From: an uncultured Collinsella sp.
GTDB lineage: Bacteria > Actinomycetota > Coriobacteriia > Coriobacteriales > Coriobacteriaceae
Length of the DNA: 21,787 bases
Reading direction: 5' to 3'
Assembly: GCA_902494945.1 (NCBI GenBank)
Contig: CABUVF010000011.1
Span: 1 to 21,787, forward strand
Shown: positions 6,830 through 13,284 of the stretch, in pieces
Layout of the letters: each line of letters begins with the position of its first letter
Numbering within the stretch: position 1 is the first letter of the stretch
Position numbers and translations under genes: made by a program
The notes under the pieces: generated by a model
The model's input: the letters and a program-made list of their open reading frames with translations, nothing else
Database searches by the model: none
Told to the model about the DNA's origin: nothing

Positions 6830-6900
6830 TTTGCAGTTGCACTTAAATACGGTTCATCTGGCCGGCGACCTTGTTGTACCAGTCCTGCCACGTGGGCGGG
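6803..6900. repeat. Intact copy of the duplicated hydrolase 3' end and terminator
   Basis: This segment matches 5151-5245 in direct orientation. The similarity runs through the terminator, the stop codon and the last codons of the hydrolase, and ends in GTGGGCGGG. The two copies bracket the ATPase gene and its 23-bp repeats, a block of roughly 1.56 kb. The similarity was aligned by eye. Confidence 0.75.
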
Positions 6901-7976
6901 CAGTACTTCTTGGCGGCTGCCGGGGTAAGCGTGGAGCCATAGTTGGCGCCCAGGTAGGCAACGTGGGCGGAGACACCCTCGCTCCAGCTGCCAAAGCTAC
7001 GCCAACCACCGCCGCGGGCACTCCAGCCCCAGGCGTTATAGGAGCCGGCGCAATAGAGGCCTTTGCTGCTCTCGATGCAGGCGATGGCGGGGGACCAACG
7101 GGGATCGACGCCGGTATTCCAGGCGGCGACGGCAAAGTTATAGCCCTGGCCTGCCATGGGGGAGCCGGCGAGGTAGTTGTCGATGCGGCTCGTCCACTCG
7201 TTAATGAACGAGTCGTAATCGGAATTGCCGCTGTTGGAGTTGTTCACCGTGGTGTCGATAGTGGTGTTGGAGTTGGTGGCCTGACTGTTGGAGTTATTGC
7301 CACTCACGCCGGTGCCCGCGAGCTTCTCGGCGGCAGCGGCTTTGTCGGCCTCGAGCTTAGCCAGTTCGGCGGCATTTTCCTGTTCGGCCTTCGCTTGCGC
7401 CTCGTTGCGAAGCTGCTGTGCCTGGGCCAGCGCGTCCTCGGCATTCTTTTGCTCGCCCTCGAGCTGAGACTTGGCCTGATCGAGCTCGGTTTTGTTCTGC
7501 TCGAGTTCGGTCTGCATCTTGTTAAGCTCTTCGATCTCGTCGACGCTCGAGCTCGTAATCTGGTTGGTGTATTTGCAGGTGGTGATAAAGTCACCCAAGC
7601 TCTGCGTGTTCACCAGGAAGCTCACGATGGGGCTGGTACCCTTCTGGTACTTATACAGATCGCGCATGGCGGAGCTTGCCTTGGCCTGCTGCTCGGGTAG
7701 CTCGGCCTCAATCTTATCGATGTTCGCCTCATTGGAGTCGATCTGCTTTTGCAGATCCTCGAGCTTGGCACGGGCGTCGTTGTAGGCGCTCGTAGCGTCC
7801 TCGATTTTTTTCTGGGCGGCGGAAAGCTGATCCTGCGTTGCCTGCGAGGCGGCATAGGCCGCGATGGGGGAGAGCATCGGCGTGGCCGTCAGCGCGACGG
7901 CGAGCGCGGCGCTCGTGATGATACGAGCCGGCTTCGACGCGATGAGCGCTGCGGTGCGATGGTTCGAATGCTGCAT
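6843..7976 (-). CDS. Secreted coiled-coil cell-wall hydrolase with a lysozyme-like C-terminal domain
   Basis: The 377-residue product has a signal peptide (hydrophobic core near 19-37, cleavage likely after AYA at 40-42). A long coiled coil follows (about 45-220, rich in Gln, Glu, Lys and Ala, of the CwlO/PcsB N-terminal style), then an Asn/Ser-rich linker (225-255). The C-terminal domain (about 256-377) has FAVAAWNTGVDPRWSPAIAC and IESSKG, where Glu302 is a likely catalytic residue of a lysozyme/lytic-transglycosylase fold. NAWGWSARGGGWRSFGSW and the final PTWQDWYNKV follow. It should cleave peptidoglycan glycan strands outside the membrane, perhaps during division. ATG 7976 has GAGGG about 6 nt upstream; an in-frame TTG 15 nt earlier is less likely. 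The promoter lies in the dyad-rich region 7977-8100. Confidence 0.8.
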   Translation of the reverse strand: MQHSNHRTAALIASKPARIITSAALAVALTATPMLSPIAAYAASQATQDQLSAAQKKIEDATSAYNDARAKLEDLQKQIDSNEANIDKIEAELPEQQAKASSAMRDLYKYQKGTSPIVSFLVNTQSLGDFITTCKYTNQITSSSVDEIEELNKMQTELEQNKTELDQAKSQLEGEQKNAEDALAQAQQLRNEAQAKAEQENAAELAKLEADKAAAAEKLAGTGVSGNNSNSQATNSNTTIDTTVNNSNSGNSDYDSFINEWTSRIDNYLAGSPMAGQGYNFAVAAWNTGVDPRWSPAIACIESSKGLYCAGSYNAWGWSARGGGWRSFGSWSEGVSAHVAYLGANYGSTLTPAAAKKYCPPTWQDWYNKVAGQMNRI

Positions 7977-8018
7977 CCAGTCCCTCTGCAATCAATCGTA
8001 GGTTATTGGTCGAGGTGT

Positions 8019-8085
8019 ATTCTACTACTGCTTTCGACCTCAACTTGAACCTTAAAGGTTCTAAAGGGTCAAGTTGAACTTGAGG
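8019..8085. promoter_or_regulatory. Overlapping dyads and -10 box in the divergent region upstream of the hydrolase gene
   Basis: A 13-bp inverted repeat, CAACTTGAACCTT (8041-8053) and AAGGGTCAAGTTG (8064-8076), has one mismatch and a 10-bp spacer. A second dyad overlaps it: TCAAGTT-G-AACTTGA at 8069-8083 is perfect. CCTCAA at 8038-8043 and TTGAGG at 8080-8085 form an outer pair. On the - strand a TAGAAT hexamer (8024-8019) lies just downstream and could be the -10 of the hydrolase gene. The left dyad arm would then overlap its -35 region. The half-site style CTTGA(A/C)C recalls MerR- or SoxR-type operators, but the spacing does not place a -10 correctly for MerR activation. Confidence 0.55.
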
Positions 8086-8287
8086 CTTTGGCCTTGACCT
8101 GCGGGAATGGTGAATTGTTGAGAAACCATAGAGTTCAACTTTAACGTTACGGCACCCTGTTTGTGAGGGTTTTGGCTGTAAAAGTTGCCCTCACGTGGGG
8201 CTTTGCAGCTACAAGGTCCCATCGCGGTGAGCTTGGCCTTCATGCTGGATAATTACGCCGATTGCCATAGATACGGTGGAGCTTTGG
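8086..8287. other. Intergenic stretch with a hairpin and no supported gene
   Basis: A GTGAGGG/CCCTCAC stem (8163-8169 and 8188-8194) encloses an inner TTTT/AAAA pairing. GTTCAACTTTAACG near 8133 echoes the upstream half-sites. A 60-codon - strand frame at 8061-8243 has no ribosome site and reads through the operator repeats, so I do not call it. The stretch may be the long leader or control region of one of the two flanking genes. Confidence 0.4.
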
Positions 8288-8313
8288 GTGCCGGCGGCTC
8301 GGCACGCTAGAAT
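8288..8313 (+). promoter_or_regulatory. Candidate promoter of the ligase-racemase module
   Basis: TAGAAT at 8308-8313 is a good -10 hexamer, 2 bp after a GTGCCG/CGGCAC hairpin (8288-8293 and 8300-8305). TTGGGT at 8284-8289 is the best -35 candidate, with an 18-bp spacer, and it is weak. The predicted transcript has a leader of about 50 nt before the start codon at 8370. Confidence 0.4.
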
Positions 8314-8369
8314 AAATCAGTTGCACAAAGACCGCCCGTCGTGTGGGCAGTTCATGATAGGAAGTTTCC

Positions 8370-9626
8370 ATGGCATTGCAGTTTACAGAGCGCGAGTTTA
8401 TTCCCGTGCTGCTCGGCGGCGACATCAACGCGTATTCGGTGGCGCGCGCCTTCTACGAGGAGTATCAGGTCAAGAGCCTGGTCTTTGGCAAGTATCAGAC
8501 GGGCCCTGCGTATCGCAGCCAGATTATCGACTACACGCCTAACGTGGATATCGACACCATGCCCGTGATGCTTAAGACCGTCAACGGTATCGCTCGGGCA
8601 CATGCCGAAAAGACGATTGTCCTGATGGGTTGCGGCGATAACTATGTTGCCCTGGTGGCCCAGGCCAAGGATGCCAACGAGCTGGCGGATAACATCGTTG
8701 CGCCTTACGCGCCCTATAGCATGCTTGAGCAGTGCCAGAAGAAGGAGATCTTCTACGAGCTGTGCGAGAAGCACGGTGTGCCCTATCCGCATACGTTTAC
8801 CTTTACCATGGCGATGCTCAACGCTCAGGGTGAGGCTCCCGCCGAGGTGCTCGACCAGATCGACTTTCCCTACCCGATGATCCTGAAGCCTTCCGACGGC
8901 ATCATGTGGTGGCAGCATGAGTTCGAGGGTCAGAAGAAGGCTTATGAGATTGCCGACCGCGCCGAGCTGGAGCAGGTTATCCGCGATTCCTATGCCAGTG
9001 GCTACACCGATGACCTGATTTTGCAGGATCGCGTGCCCGGCAACGACGAGTACATGCGCGTGCTCACCAGCTATTCTGACCGCAACGGCAAGGTTCGCAT
9101 GATGTGCCTGGGTCACGTGCTGCTCGAGGAGCATCAGCCCCATGGCGTCGGTAATCACGCCTGCATCATCACCGAGCCCAATGATGAGCTTATGAGTGGC
9201 GTGCGCAAGCTGCTCGAGGACCTTCACTTTGTGGGCTATTCCAACTTTGACGTCAAGTATGACGAGCGCGATGGCTCGTTTAAGTTCTTTGACTTTAACA
9301 CCCGTCAGGGCCGCAGCAACTACTACGTAACCAACAGCGGCTTTAACGTTGCCAAGTACGTGGTGGATGAGTACGTCTATAACCGCCCGTTTGAGCCGGA
9401 GTTTGTGACGGCGAAGGACGAGGCGCTGTGGATGGTCGTTCCCATGGGCGTCGTCGACAAGTACGTCAAGGCTCCCGAGCTGCGCGCGAAGGTGCATCGT
9501 CTTGCCAAGGAGGGCAAGGGCGCCGATCCCTCGTTTATGAAGGGAGACTTTGTCTTTAACCGCTGGTTGCGCATGTGGCACACCAAACTGCGTCACTATA
9601 AGCTGTTCAAGACGTATTACAAGTAG
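8370..9626 (+). CDS. ATP-grasp carboxylate-amine ligase, likely D-aspartate ligase-like
   Basis: This 418-residue protein has the ATP-grasp layout. An N-terminal Rossmann-like part opens with FIPVLLGGDINAYSVARAF. The ATP-binding core follows, with FPYPMILKPSDGIMWW, LILQDRVPGNDEYMRV, and the magnesium-binding region SNFDVKYDER and FFDFNTRQGRSN. Such ligases join a carboxylate to an amine through an acyl phosphate. The closest functional model I know is the D-aspartate ligase of Enterococcus faecium, which is also encoded beside an aspartate racemase and adds D-Asp to the third residue of the peptidoglycan precursor. The gene directly downstream here is such a racemase, so the role is proposed on family plus context. 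ATG 8370 has AGGAAG (8359-8364) upstream. No membrane segment is present, so it acts in the cytosol. Confidence 0.8.
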   Translation: MALQFTEREFIPVLLGGDINAYSVARAFYEEYQVKSLVFGKYQTGPAYRSQIIDYTPNVDIDTMPVMLKTVNGIARAHAEKTIVLMGCGDNYVALVAQAKDANELADNIVAPYAPYSMLEQCQKKEIFYELCEKHGVPYPHTFTFTMAMLNAQGEAPAEVLDQIDFPYPMILKPSDGIMWWQHEFEGQKKAYEIADRAELEQVIRDSYASGYTDDLILQDRVPGNDEYMRVLTSYSDRNGKVRMMCLGHVLLEEHQPHGVGNHACIITEPNDELMSGVRKLLEDLHFVGYSNFDVKYDERDGSFKFFDFNTRQGRSNYYVTNSGFNVAKYVVDEYVYNRPFEPEFVTAKDEALWMVVPMGVVDKYVKAPELRAKVHRLAKEGKGADPSFMKGDFVFNRWLRMWHTKLRHYKLFKTYYK

Positions 9627-9635
9627 ACGAGCGTG

Positions 9636-9665
9636 GCGCCCGTCCGGTATGTATCGGGCGGGCGC
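9636..9665 (+). other. 11-bp hairpin between ligase and racemase genes, abutting a -10-like box
   Basis: GCGCCCGTCCG (9636-9646) pairs with CGGGCGGGCGC (9655-9665) with one G-T wobble around an 8-nt loop. TATGAT at 9669-9674 follows after 3 bp and could start a separate racemase transcript. The hairpin may be a partial terminator, an mRNA stabiliser for the ligase message, or part of an internal promoter. Confidence 0.5.
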
Positions 9666-9710
9666 GGGTATGATACGCGCAATTGCGTGGGCGTCACCAA
9701 GGAGGCGGCG

Positions 9711-10457
9711 ATGGAAAAGCTGGGAGTTATCGGCGGCATGGGCGCCGAGGCCACGTCGTATTACTACGACCAGGTAGTACGCCATACGGCGGCTACGTGC
9801 GACCAGGAGCATATCGACATGGTGGTGCTTTCCAAGTCGACCATGCCCGACCGCACGCTGGCCATCAAGACCGGTGAGCATACCGAGCTGCTGGCGACCA
9901 TGAAGGAGTGTGCCCAAGCACTCGAGTCGCTGGGCTGCGCGCACATAGCGATTCCCTGTAACACATCGCACTACTTCTACGATCAGATTCAGTCGTTTAC
10001 CAAGGTGCCGATTATCCATATGCCGCGCGAATCGGTGCGTTATGCCCTGGCGGGTGCGGTGATGGGGGAGTGCGAGTTCGATCCCAACCTGAGTATGCCC
10101 GCCGAGCCGGTGCACAAGATCGGCATTATGGGCACCGATGGCACCGTGGGCGCCGGCGTCTATGGCCGCGAGTGCGAGGCAGCGGGCGCTGAGGTCGTCT
10201 ATCCCAGTGAGAAGCGTCAGGCCGACGTGATGTCGCTCATCTACGATGATGTGAAGGCCGGGCGCGAACCCGATATGGATAAGTTCGATCGCGTGATGTG
10301 GGAGTTCGCCCGCAGCGGCTGCGACCGCGTCATCCTGGCCTGCACGGAGCTTTCGGTGTTGCAGAAGTATCGCGAGATGCCCGAGATCACCCTCGATGCG
10401 ATGGATGTCCTGGTACGCGAGTCCATCATCCGCAGCGGCGCCCTCTACCGCCTATAA
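9711..10457 (+). CDS. Aspartate/glutamate racemase family protein
   Basis: The 248-residue protein has the family start KLGVIGGMGAEAT and the two catalytic Cys motifs, IPCNTSHYFY (Cys83) and LACTELSV (Cys211). These act as the two acid/base residues in PLP-independent racemases. It should interconvert L- and D-aspartate or glutamate in the cytosol. The frame is open from 9633, but ATG 9711 has AAGGAGG (9699-9705) 5 nt upstream and begins exactly at the conserved first strand. The adjacent ATP-grasp ligase points to D-aspartate supply for peptidoglycan cross-bridges. A separate MurI for D-Glu is expected elsewhere in the genome, so aspartate is the better guess for this copy. Confidence 0.88.
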   Translation: MEKLGVIGGMGAEATSYYYDQVVRHTAATCDQEHIDMVVLSKSTMPDRTLAIKTGEHTELLATMKECAQALESLGCAHIAIPCNTSHYFYDQIQSFTKVPIIHMPRESVRYALAGAVMGECEFDPNLSMPAEPVHKIGIMGTDGTVGAGVYGRECEAAGAEVVYPSEKRQADVMSLIYDDVKAGREPDMDKFDRVMWEFARSGCDRVILACTELSVLQKYREMPEITLDAMDVLVRESIIRSGALYRL

Positions 10458-10464
10458 CCCTCGA

Positions 10465-10497
10465 CCTGCCAAAAAGGGACAGGTTTATTTTGGCAGG
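10465..10497. repeat. REP-like palindrome after the racemase gene
   Basis: CCTGCCAAAA (10465-10474) and TTTTGGCAGG (10488-10497) are perfect inverted repeats around AGGGACAGGTTTA. The + strand continues with TTTTATC, so the element could also act as a weak terminator. The GGGACAG word in the loop also occurs at 13148-13154 inside another repeat-rich spacer, and GGGGAC occurs in the palindrome at 13091-13134. This suggests a dispersed family. Confidence 0.55.
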
Positions 10498-10516
10498 TTT
10501 TATCTGGGAAAACAGT

Positions 10517-10554
10517 AAAGGCCTCGGCTCGTTTGGTGCGAGCCGGGGCCTTTT
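10517..10554. terminator. Bidirectional intrinsic terminator between the racemase and ecfT genes
   Basis: AAAGGCCTCGGCTCG (10517-10531) pairs with CGAGCCGGGGCCTTTT (10539-10554) through 15 bp with one G-T wobble and a 7-nt loop. A-run and T-run flanks serve both strands. The convergent genes end at 10457 (+) and 10582 (-). Confidence 0.92.
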
Positions 10555-10581
10555 GCGTTTGCCGGTTGCTGCCAGCGATTG

Positions 10582-11328
10582 TTAGAACAGGAAGCCGATG
10601 GCGATAAGGGCGATGCTGACGATGAGCACGGCGATATCCAGGCTTTTGATGGGGTAGCGCTTATACGAACTCGCGCGCGTGCGCAGGTAGAAGCCGCGCT
10701 GCTCGGCAGCAAGTGCGGTGGCATCGGTCTTGCCCACACTCGAAATAAGCAGTGGCACGCACAGCGGCAGCATGAGTTTGAGTTTCTTGACGGGATTCTT
10801 AGTGTCGTATTCGACGCCGCGTGCAGTCTGCGCCTCCATGATGGCGTTCATTTCCTGGCCAAATACCGGCACAAAGCGCAGTGCCGTGGTAAAGGTGAAG
10901 GCATAGTGATATGGCACGTGCAGCACCTCGACGCAGGCGTTGGCGAGGTCGTTGAGCTTGGTCACCATAAGCATGAGGATGAGTGGCAGCGCCACGCCCA
11001 ACAGGCGTAGGCAGGCCTTCGATCCGGTAATGAGGCCCGTGTCGGTGATAAAGCCCCACACCACGTTGCCGTCGCGCATAAAGGCCAGCTGAAGCACCAG
11101 CATGATAAGCGCGAGCGGAATCAGCAGCTTGAGTAGTGAGAGCAGACGGTCGACGACGCCGGCGTAGGCGCCCAGTGCAAGGGTGAGCGCCAAAAAGCCC
11201 AACAGCGCCACGTAGGTATCGGACAGGAAGATGCCGATGATGATGGCGGCGGCAAGGCCCAGTTTGACGACCGGGTTCAAGCGGTGCAGCAGTGTATCGC
11301 CCGGCATATAGTCGATGACGTTAACCAC
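10582..11328 (-). CDS. ecfT: ECF transporter transmembrane component EcfT
   Basis: This 248-residue protein is the integral membrane scaffold of an energy-coupling-factor importer. It has five to six hydrophobic helices. Its family signatures are in the C-terminal cytosolic coupling helices: AQTARG (166-171) and AAEQRGF (207-213). These correspond to the two Ala-Arg-Gly motifs that dock into the two ATPases; the second has Gln where Ala is usual. It starts at GTG 11328, overlapping the ATPase stop by 8 nt, which implies translational coupling. GAGGAG lies about 11 nt upstream. It is the last gene of the unit that begins with the Trp leader peptide, so its abundance should follow tryptophan-dependent attenuation, unless an internal promoter exists. 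Confidence 0.93.
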   Translation of the reverse strand: MVNVIDYMPGDTLLHRLNPVVKLGLAAAIIIGIFLSDTYVALLGFLALTLALGAYAGVVDRLLSLLKLLIPLALIMLVLQLAFMRDGNVVWGFITDTGLITGSKACLRLLGVALPLILMLMVTKLNDLANACVEVLHVPYHYAFTFTTALRFVPVFGQEMNAIMEAQTARGVEYDTKNPVKKLKLMLPLCVPLLISSVGKTDATALAAEQRGFYLRTRASSYKRYPIKSLDIAVLIVSIALIAIGFLF

Positions 11329-13072
11329 GGTGGACCATCTCCTCGGTAATGCGAACGATATCGGTGACCTCGCTCACCTGTGCAAAGGCGGGAGAGACGG
11401 AGGATGCCAGGCGACGAGAAAGCTCTATGACCTGGGGTGGCTCAACGTAGGCTCGCGGCATGAGCTCGCAGTTCGAGAACAGCTCGTGCGTGCAGCCGCG
11501 CTCGAGGATGCGGCCGTCGGCCATCACCACGATGCGCTCGGCAAAGTCGGATACGACTTCCATGTCGTGGCAGACCATGATGACGGCGCAGCCGCGCTCG
11601 GCCATGGTGCGCACGGTTTCCATGACGGTCATGCACTCACGGTAGTCAAGGCCGCTCGTGGGCTCGTCGAGCACCACGATTTTGGGCTCTACGACCACGA
11701 CGGAGGCGAGTGCCACCATCTGGCGCTGACCGCGCGAGAGCGAGAAGGGCGCCTCGTCGGCCGGCAAGCCAAAGCGGTCGATGACGAGCTGGGCGCGACG
11801 CAGCGCCTCGGCACGGTCGATGCCGGCAAGCTCCAGGCCAAAGGCGACCTCGTCGAGCACAGTGTCCTTGCAGATCTGGCGGTCGGGGTTTTGGAAGAGG
11901 GTTGCGACTTCGCGGGCGATGCGGCTCGTGGGAACGGCTGCGGTATCCAGTCCCGTGACACGCACGCTGCCCGAGGCGGGCTTAAGCAGGCCCGTGAGCA
12001 GCTTGGTGAGCGTGGTCTTGCCGGCGCCGTTTTGGCCGACGATGCCCACGAGTTCGCCGGGATAGAGGGTCAGGTTGAGGTCGTGGACGGCAGCGCCGCC
12101 ATTGGGATAGGCAAACTCAACGTGATCGAAGGTGAGCACGGGCTCGGCGTCCCTGGCGTGCGGGCGCAACGACGGTGCGTGCGGTGAGCCGGCGGGTGCC
12201 TGAATGTCACTGCTCGCGTGTGCGGGGTCGACGATGCCCGAAATCAGGCGCTCGGCCTCATCAACATCCAAACAGGGAGTGCCGCTGGCCAGGCCATCGA
12301 CCTCGAGGCTGTTGAAAATGCGCGTGACACGCGGGCAATCGACGCCGATGGCGCGGAGCTCATCGGAGTGTGCGAAGACTTCGTGCGGCTCGCCCTGTAG
12401 CGCGATTTCGCCATGATTGAGCACGAGCACGCGGTTGCAATACTCCGAAAGCAGGGCGACTTTTTGCTCAACGACGACGATGGTGATGCCGAGTGCGCGG
12501 TTGGCCTCACGCAGGGTCTCGAAGACCAGCGTGGAGCTGGCGGGGTCGAGCGCCGCGGTGGGTTCGTCGAGCACGAGCACGCGCGGACGCATGGCGAGGA
12601 TGGCGGCGATGGCAACCTTTTGCTTTTGGCCGCCCGAAAGCGTGGCGATCTCGCGGTCGCGCAGGTCGCTGATGCCGACGGTCTCGAGCGTCTCGCTCAC
12701 ACGTTGCTCGATCTGGTCGTGGGGAACGCCAAAGTTCTCCAGGCCAAAAAGCATCTCGTCCTCGACGACCGAGGCGACCATCTGCGTGTCGATGTCCTGC
12801 AGCACGCTGCCGACGATCTGCGACACATCGGTGAGCGTAACTTCACAGGTGTCGTTGCCGTCGACAGTGACGGAGCCAAAGAACGTGCCGGTGTAATGGT
12901 GGGGTACGGCTCCCGACAGACAGGCGGCAAGTGTAGACTTGCCGGCGCCCGAAGGACCGATAATGCCGATAAAATCTCCTTTGTTCACGCCGAGCGAGAT
13001 ATGCTTAAGTGCCTGCTCGGTCTGCGTGCCATAGGAGAACGAGACATCGTCGACGTTGATGATCGTTTCCAT
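11321..13072 (-). CDS. Fused ECF transporter ATPase with two ABC domains (EcfA-EcfA')
   Basis: The 583-residue protein joins both ECF ATPases in one chain. Domain 1 has Walker A GPSGAGKST (39-47), signature LSGGQ (145-149) and Walker B VLVLDEPTAALDP (165-177). Domain 2 has GQNGAGKTT (346-354), LSRGQ (445-449) and VVLDEPTSGLD (466-476). A proline- and alanine-rich linker (about 285-310) connects them. In domain 1 the switch residue is Gln (VVVEQK, residue 203) where ECF ATPases normally have EH; domain 2 keeps His (VCHDME, 502). One composite ATP site may therefore be impaired. The fused form guarantees a 1:1 pair that binds EcfT. ATG 13072 has AAAGG about 7 nt upstream. It lies 212 nt after the S-component gene, separated by structured repeats. 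Confidence 0.93.
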   Translation of the reverse strand: METIINVDDVSFSYGTQTEQALKHISLGVNKGDFIGIIGPSGAGKSTLAACLSGAVPHHYTGTFFGSVTVDGNDTCEVTLTDVSQIVGSVLQDIDTQMVASVVEDEMLFGLENFGVPHDQIEQRVSETLETVGISDLRDREIATLSGGQKQKVAIAAILAMRPRVLVLDEPTAALDPASSTLVFETLREANRALGITIVVVEQKVALLSEYCNRVLVLNHGEIALQGEPHEVFAHSDELRAIGVDCPRVTRIFNSLEVDGLASGTPCLDVDEAERLISGIVDPAHASSDIQAPAGSPHAPSLRPHARDAEPVLTFDHVEFAYPNGGAAVHDLNLTLYPGELVGIVGQNGAGKTTLTKLLTGLLKPASGSVRVTGLDTAAVPTSRIAREVATLFQNPDRQICKDTVLDEVAFGLELAGIDRAEALRRAQLVIDRFGLPADEAPFSLSRGQRQMVALASVVVVEPKIVVLDEPTSGLDYRECMTVMETVRTMAERGCAVIMVCHDMEVVSDFAERIVVMADGRILERGCTHELFSNCELMPRAYVEPPQVIELSRRLASSVSPAFAQVSEVTDIVRITEEMVHRG

Positions 13073-13090
13073 GGATACCTTTCAGAGTCA

Positions 13091-13134
13091 TTGGGGACGT
13101 TCTTACATGACTAGTCGTTTAAGAACGTCCCCAA
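13091..13134. repeat. REP-like palindrome with 15-bp perfect arms
   Basis: TTGGGGACGTTCTTA (13091-13105) and TAAGAACGTCCCCAA (13120-13134) are exact complements. The 14-nt loop itself contains the palindrome GACTAGTC (13109-13116). The element lies 18 bp upstream of the fused ATPase gene, within the same transcript. Its form fits REP/BIME-type elements, such as those mobilised by REP-associated tyrosine transposases. No transposase gene is present in the window. Confidence 0.8.
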
Positions 13135-13178
13135 GAGCTAGTTGTCTGGGACAGTCTTTGGTGGTGGAGCACGGAGAC

Positions 13179-13277
13179 GGCTTTACGAGGGGCCCCAGGT
13201 TGGCGCGAAAGAGGAGCGAAGCGTACTTGGGTACGCGAGCGACGAATGAACGCCAAGATGGGGTGGCTCGTAAAGCC
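13179..13277. repeat. 99-nt nested hairpin between the S-component and ATPase genes
   Basis: The outer arms GGCTTTACGAG (13179-13189) and CTCGTAAAGCC (13267-13277) are exact. Inside them CCCCAGGTTGGCG and CGCCAAGATGGGG pair at 11 of 13 positions, and at the tip GCGTAC-TTGG-GTACGC (13221-13236) is a perfect tetraloop hairpin. It starts 7 nt after the S gene stop. In the mRNA it could shield the S-gene message from 3' decay or set the ratio of S component to ATPase. It may also be a copy of a dispersed repeat. Confidence 0.75.
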
Positions 13278-13284
13278 GAGCGGG

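Noticed and set aside
6831..7700. 289-codon frame on the + strand opposite the cell-wall hydrolase
   Set aside because: It begins inside the hydrolase terminator and runs antisense to a protein with signal peptide and coiled coil; its Gly/Val-rich composition is typical of a shadow.
8041..8076. Reading the 13-bp dyad as a MerR-type promoter with a 19-bp spacer
   Set aside because: With TTGACC or TTGAAC as -35, the position of the -10 would be CAAGTT on either strand, which is not a -10 hexamer. Only an operator call is supported.
8061..8243. 60-codon frame on the - strand in the divergent spacer
   Set aside because: No Shine-Dalgarno precedes it, and its end is made of the dyad half-sites. 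I kept it as control DNA, though a small protein cannot be fully excluded.
8352..10115. 587-codon frame on the - strand opposite the ligase and racemase genes
   Set aside because: It is antisense to two clearly recognised proteins. Its composition, rich in His, Leu, Val and Ala, is what high-GC codon bias produces on the opposite strand.
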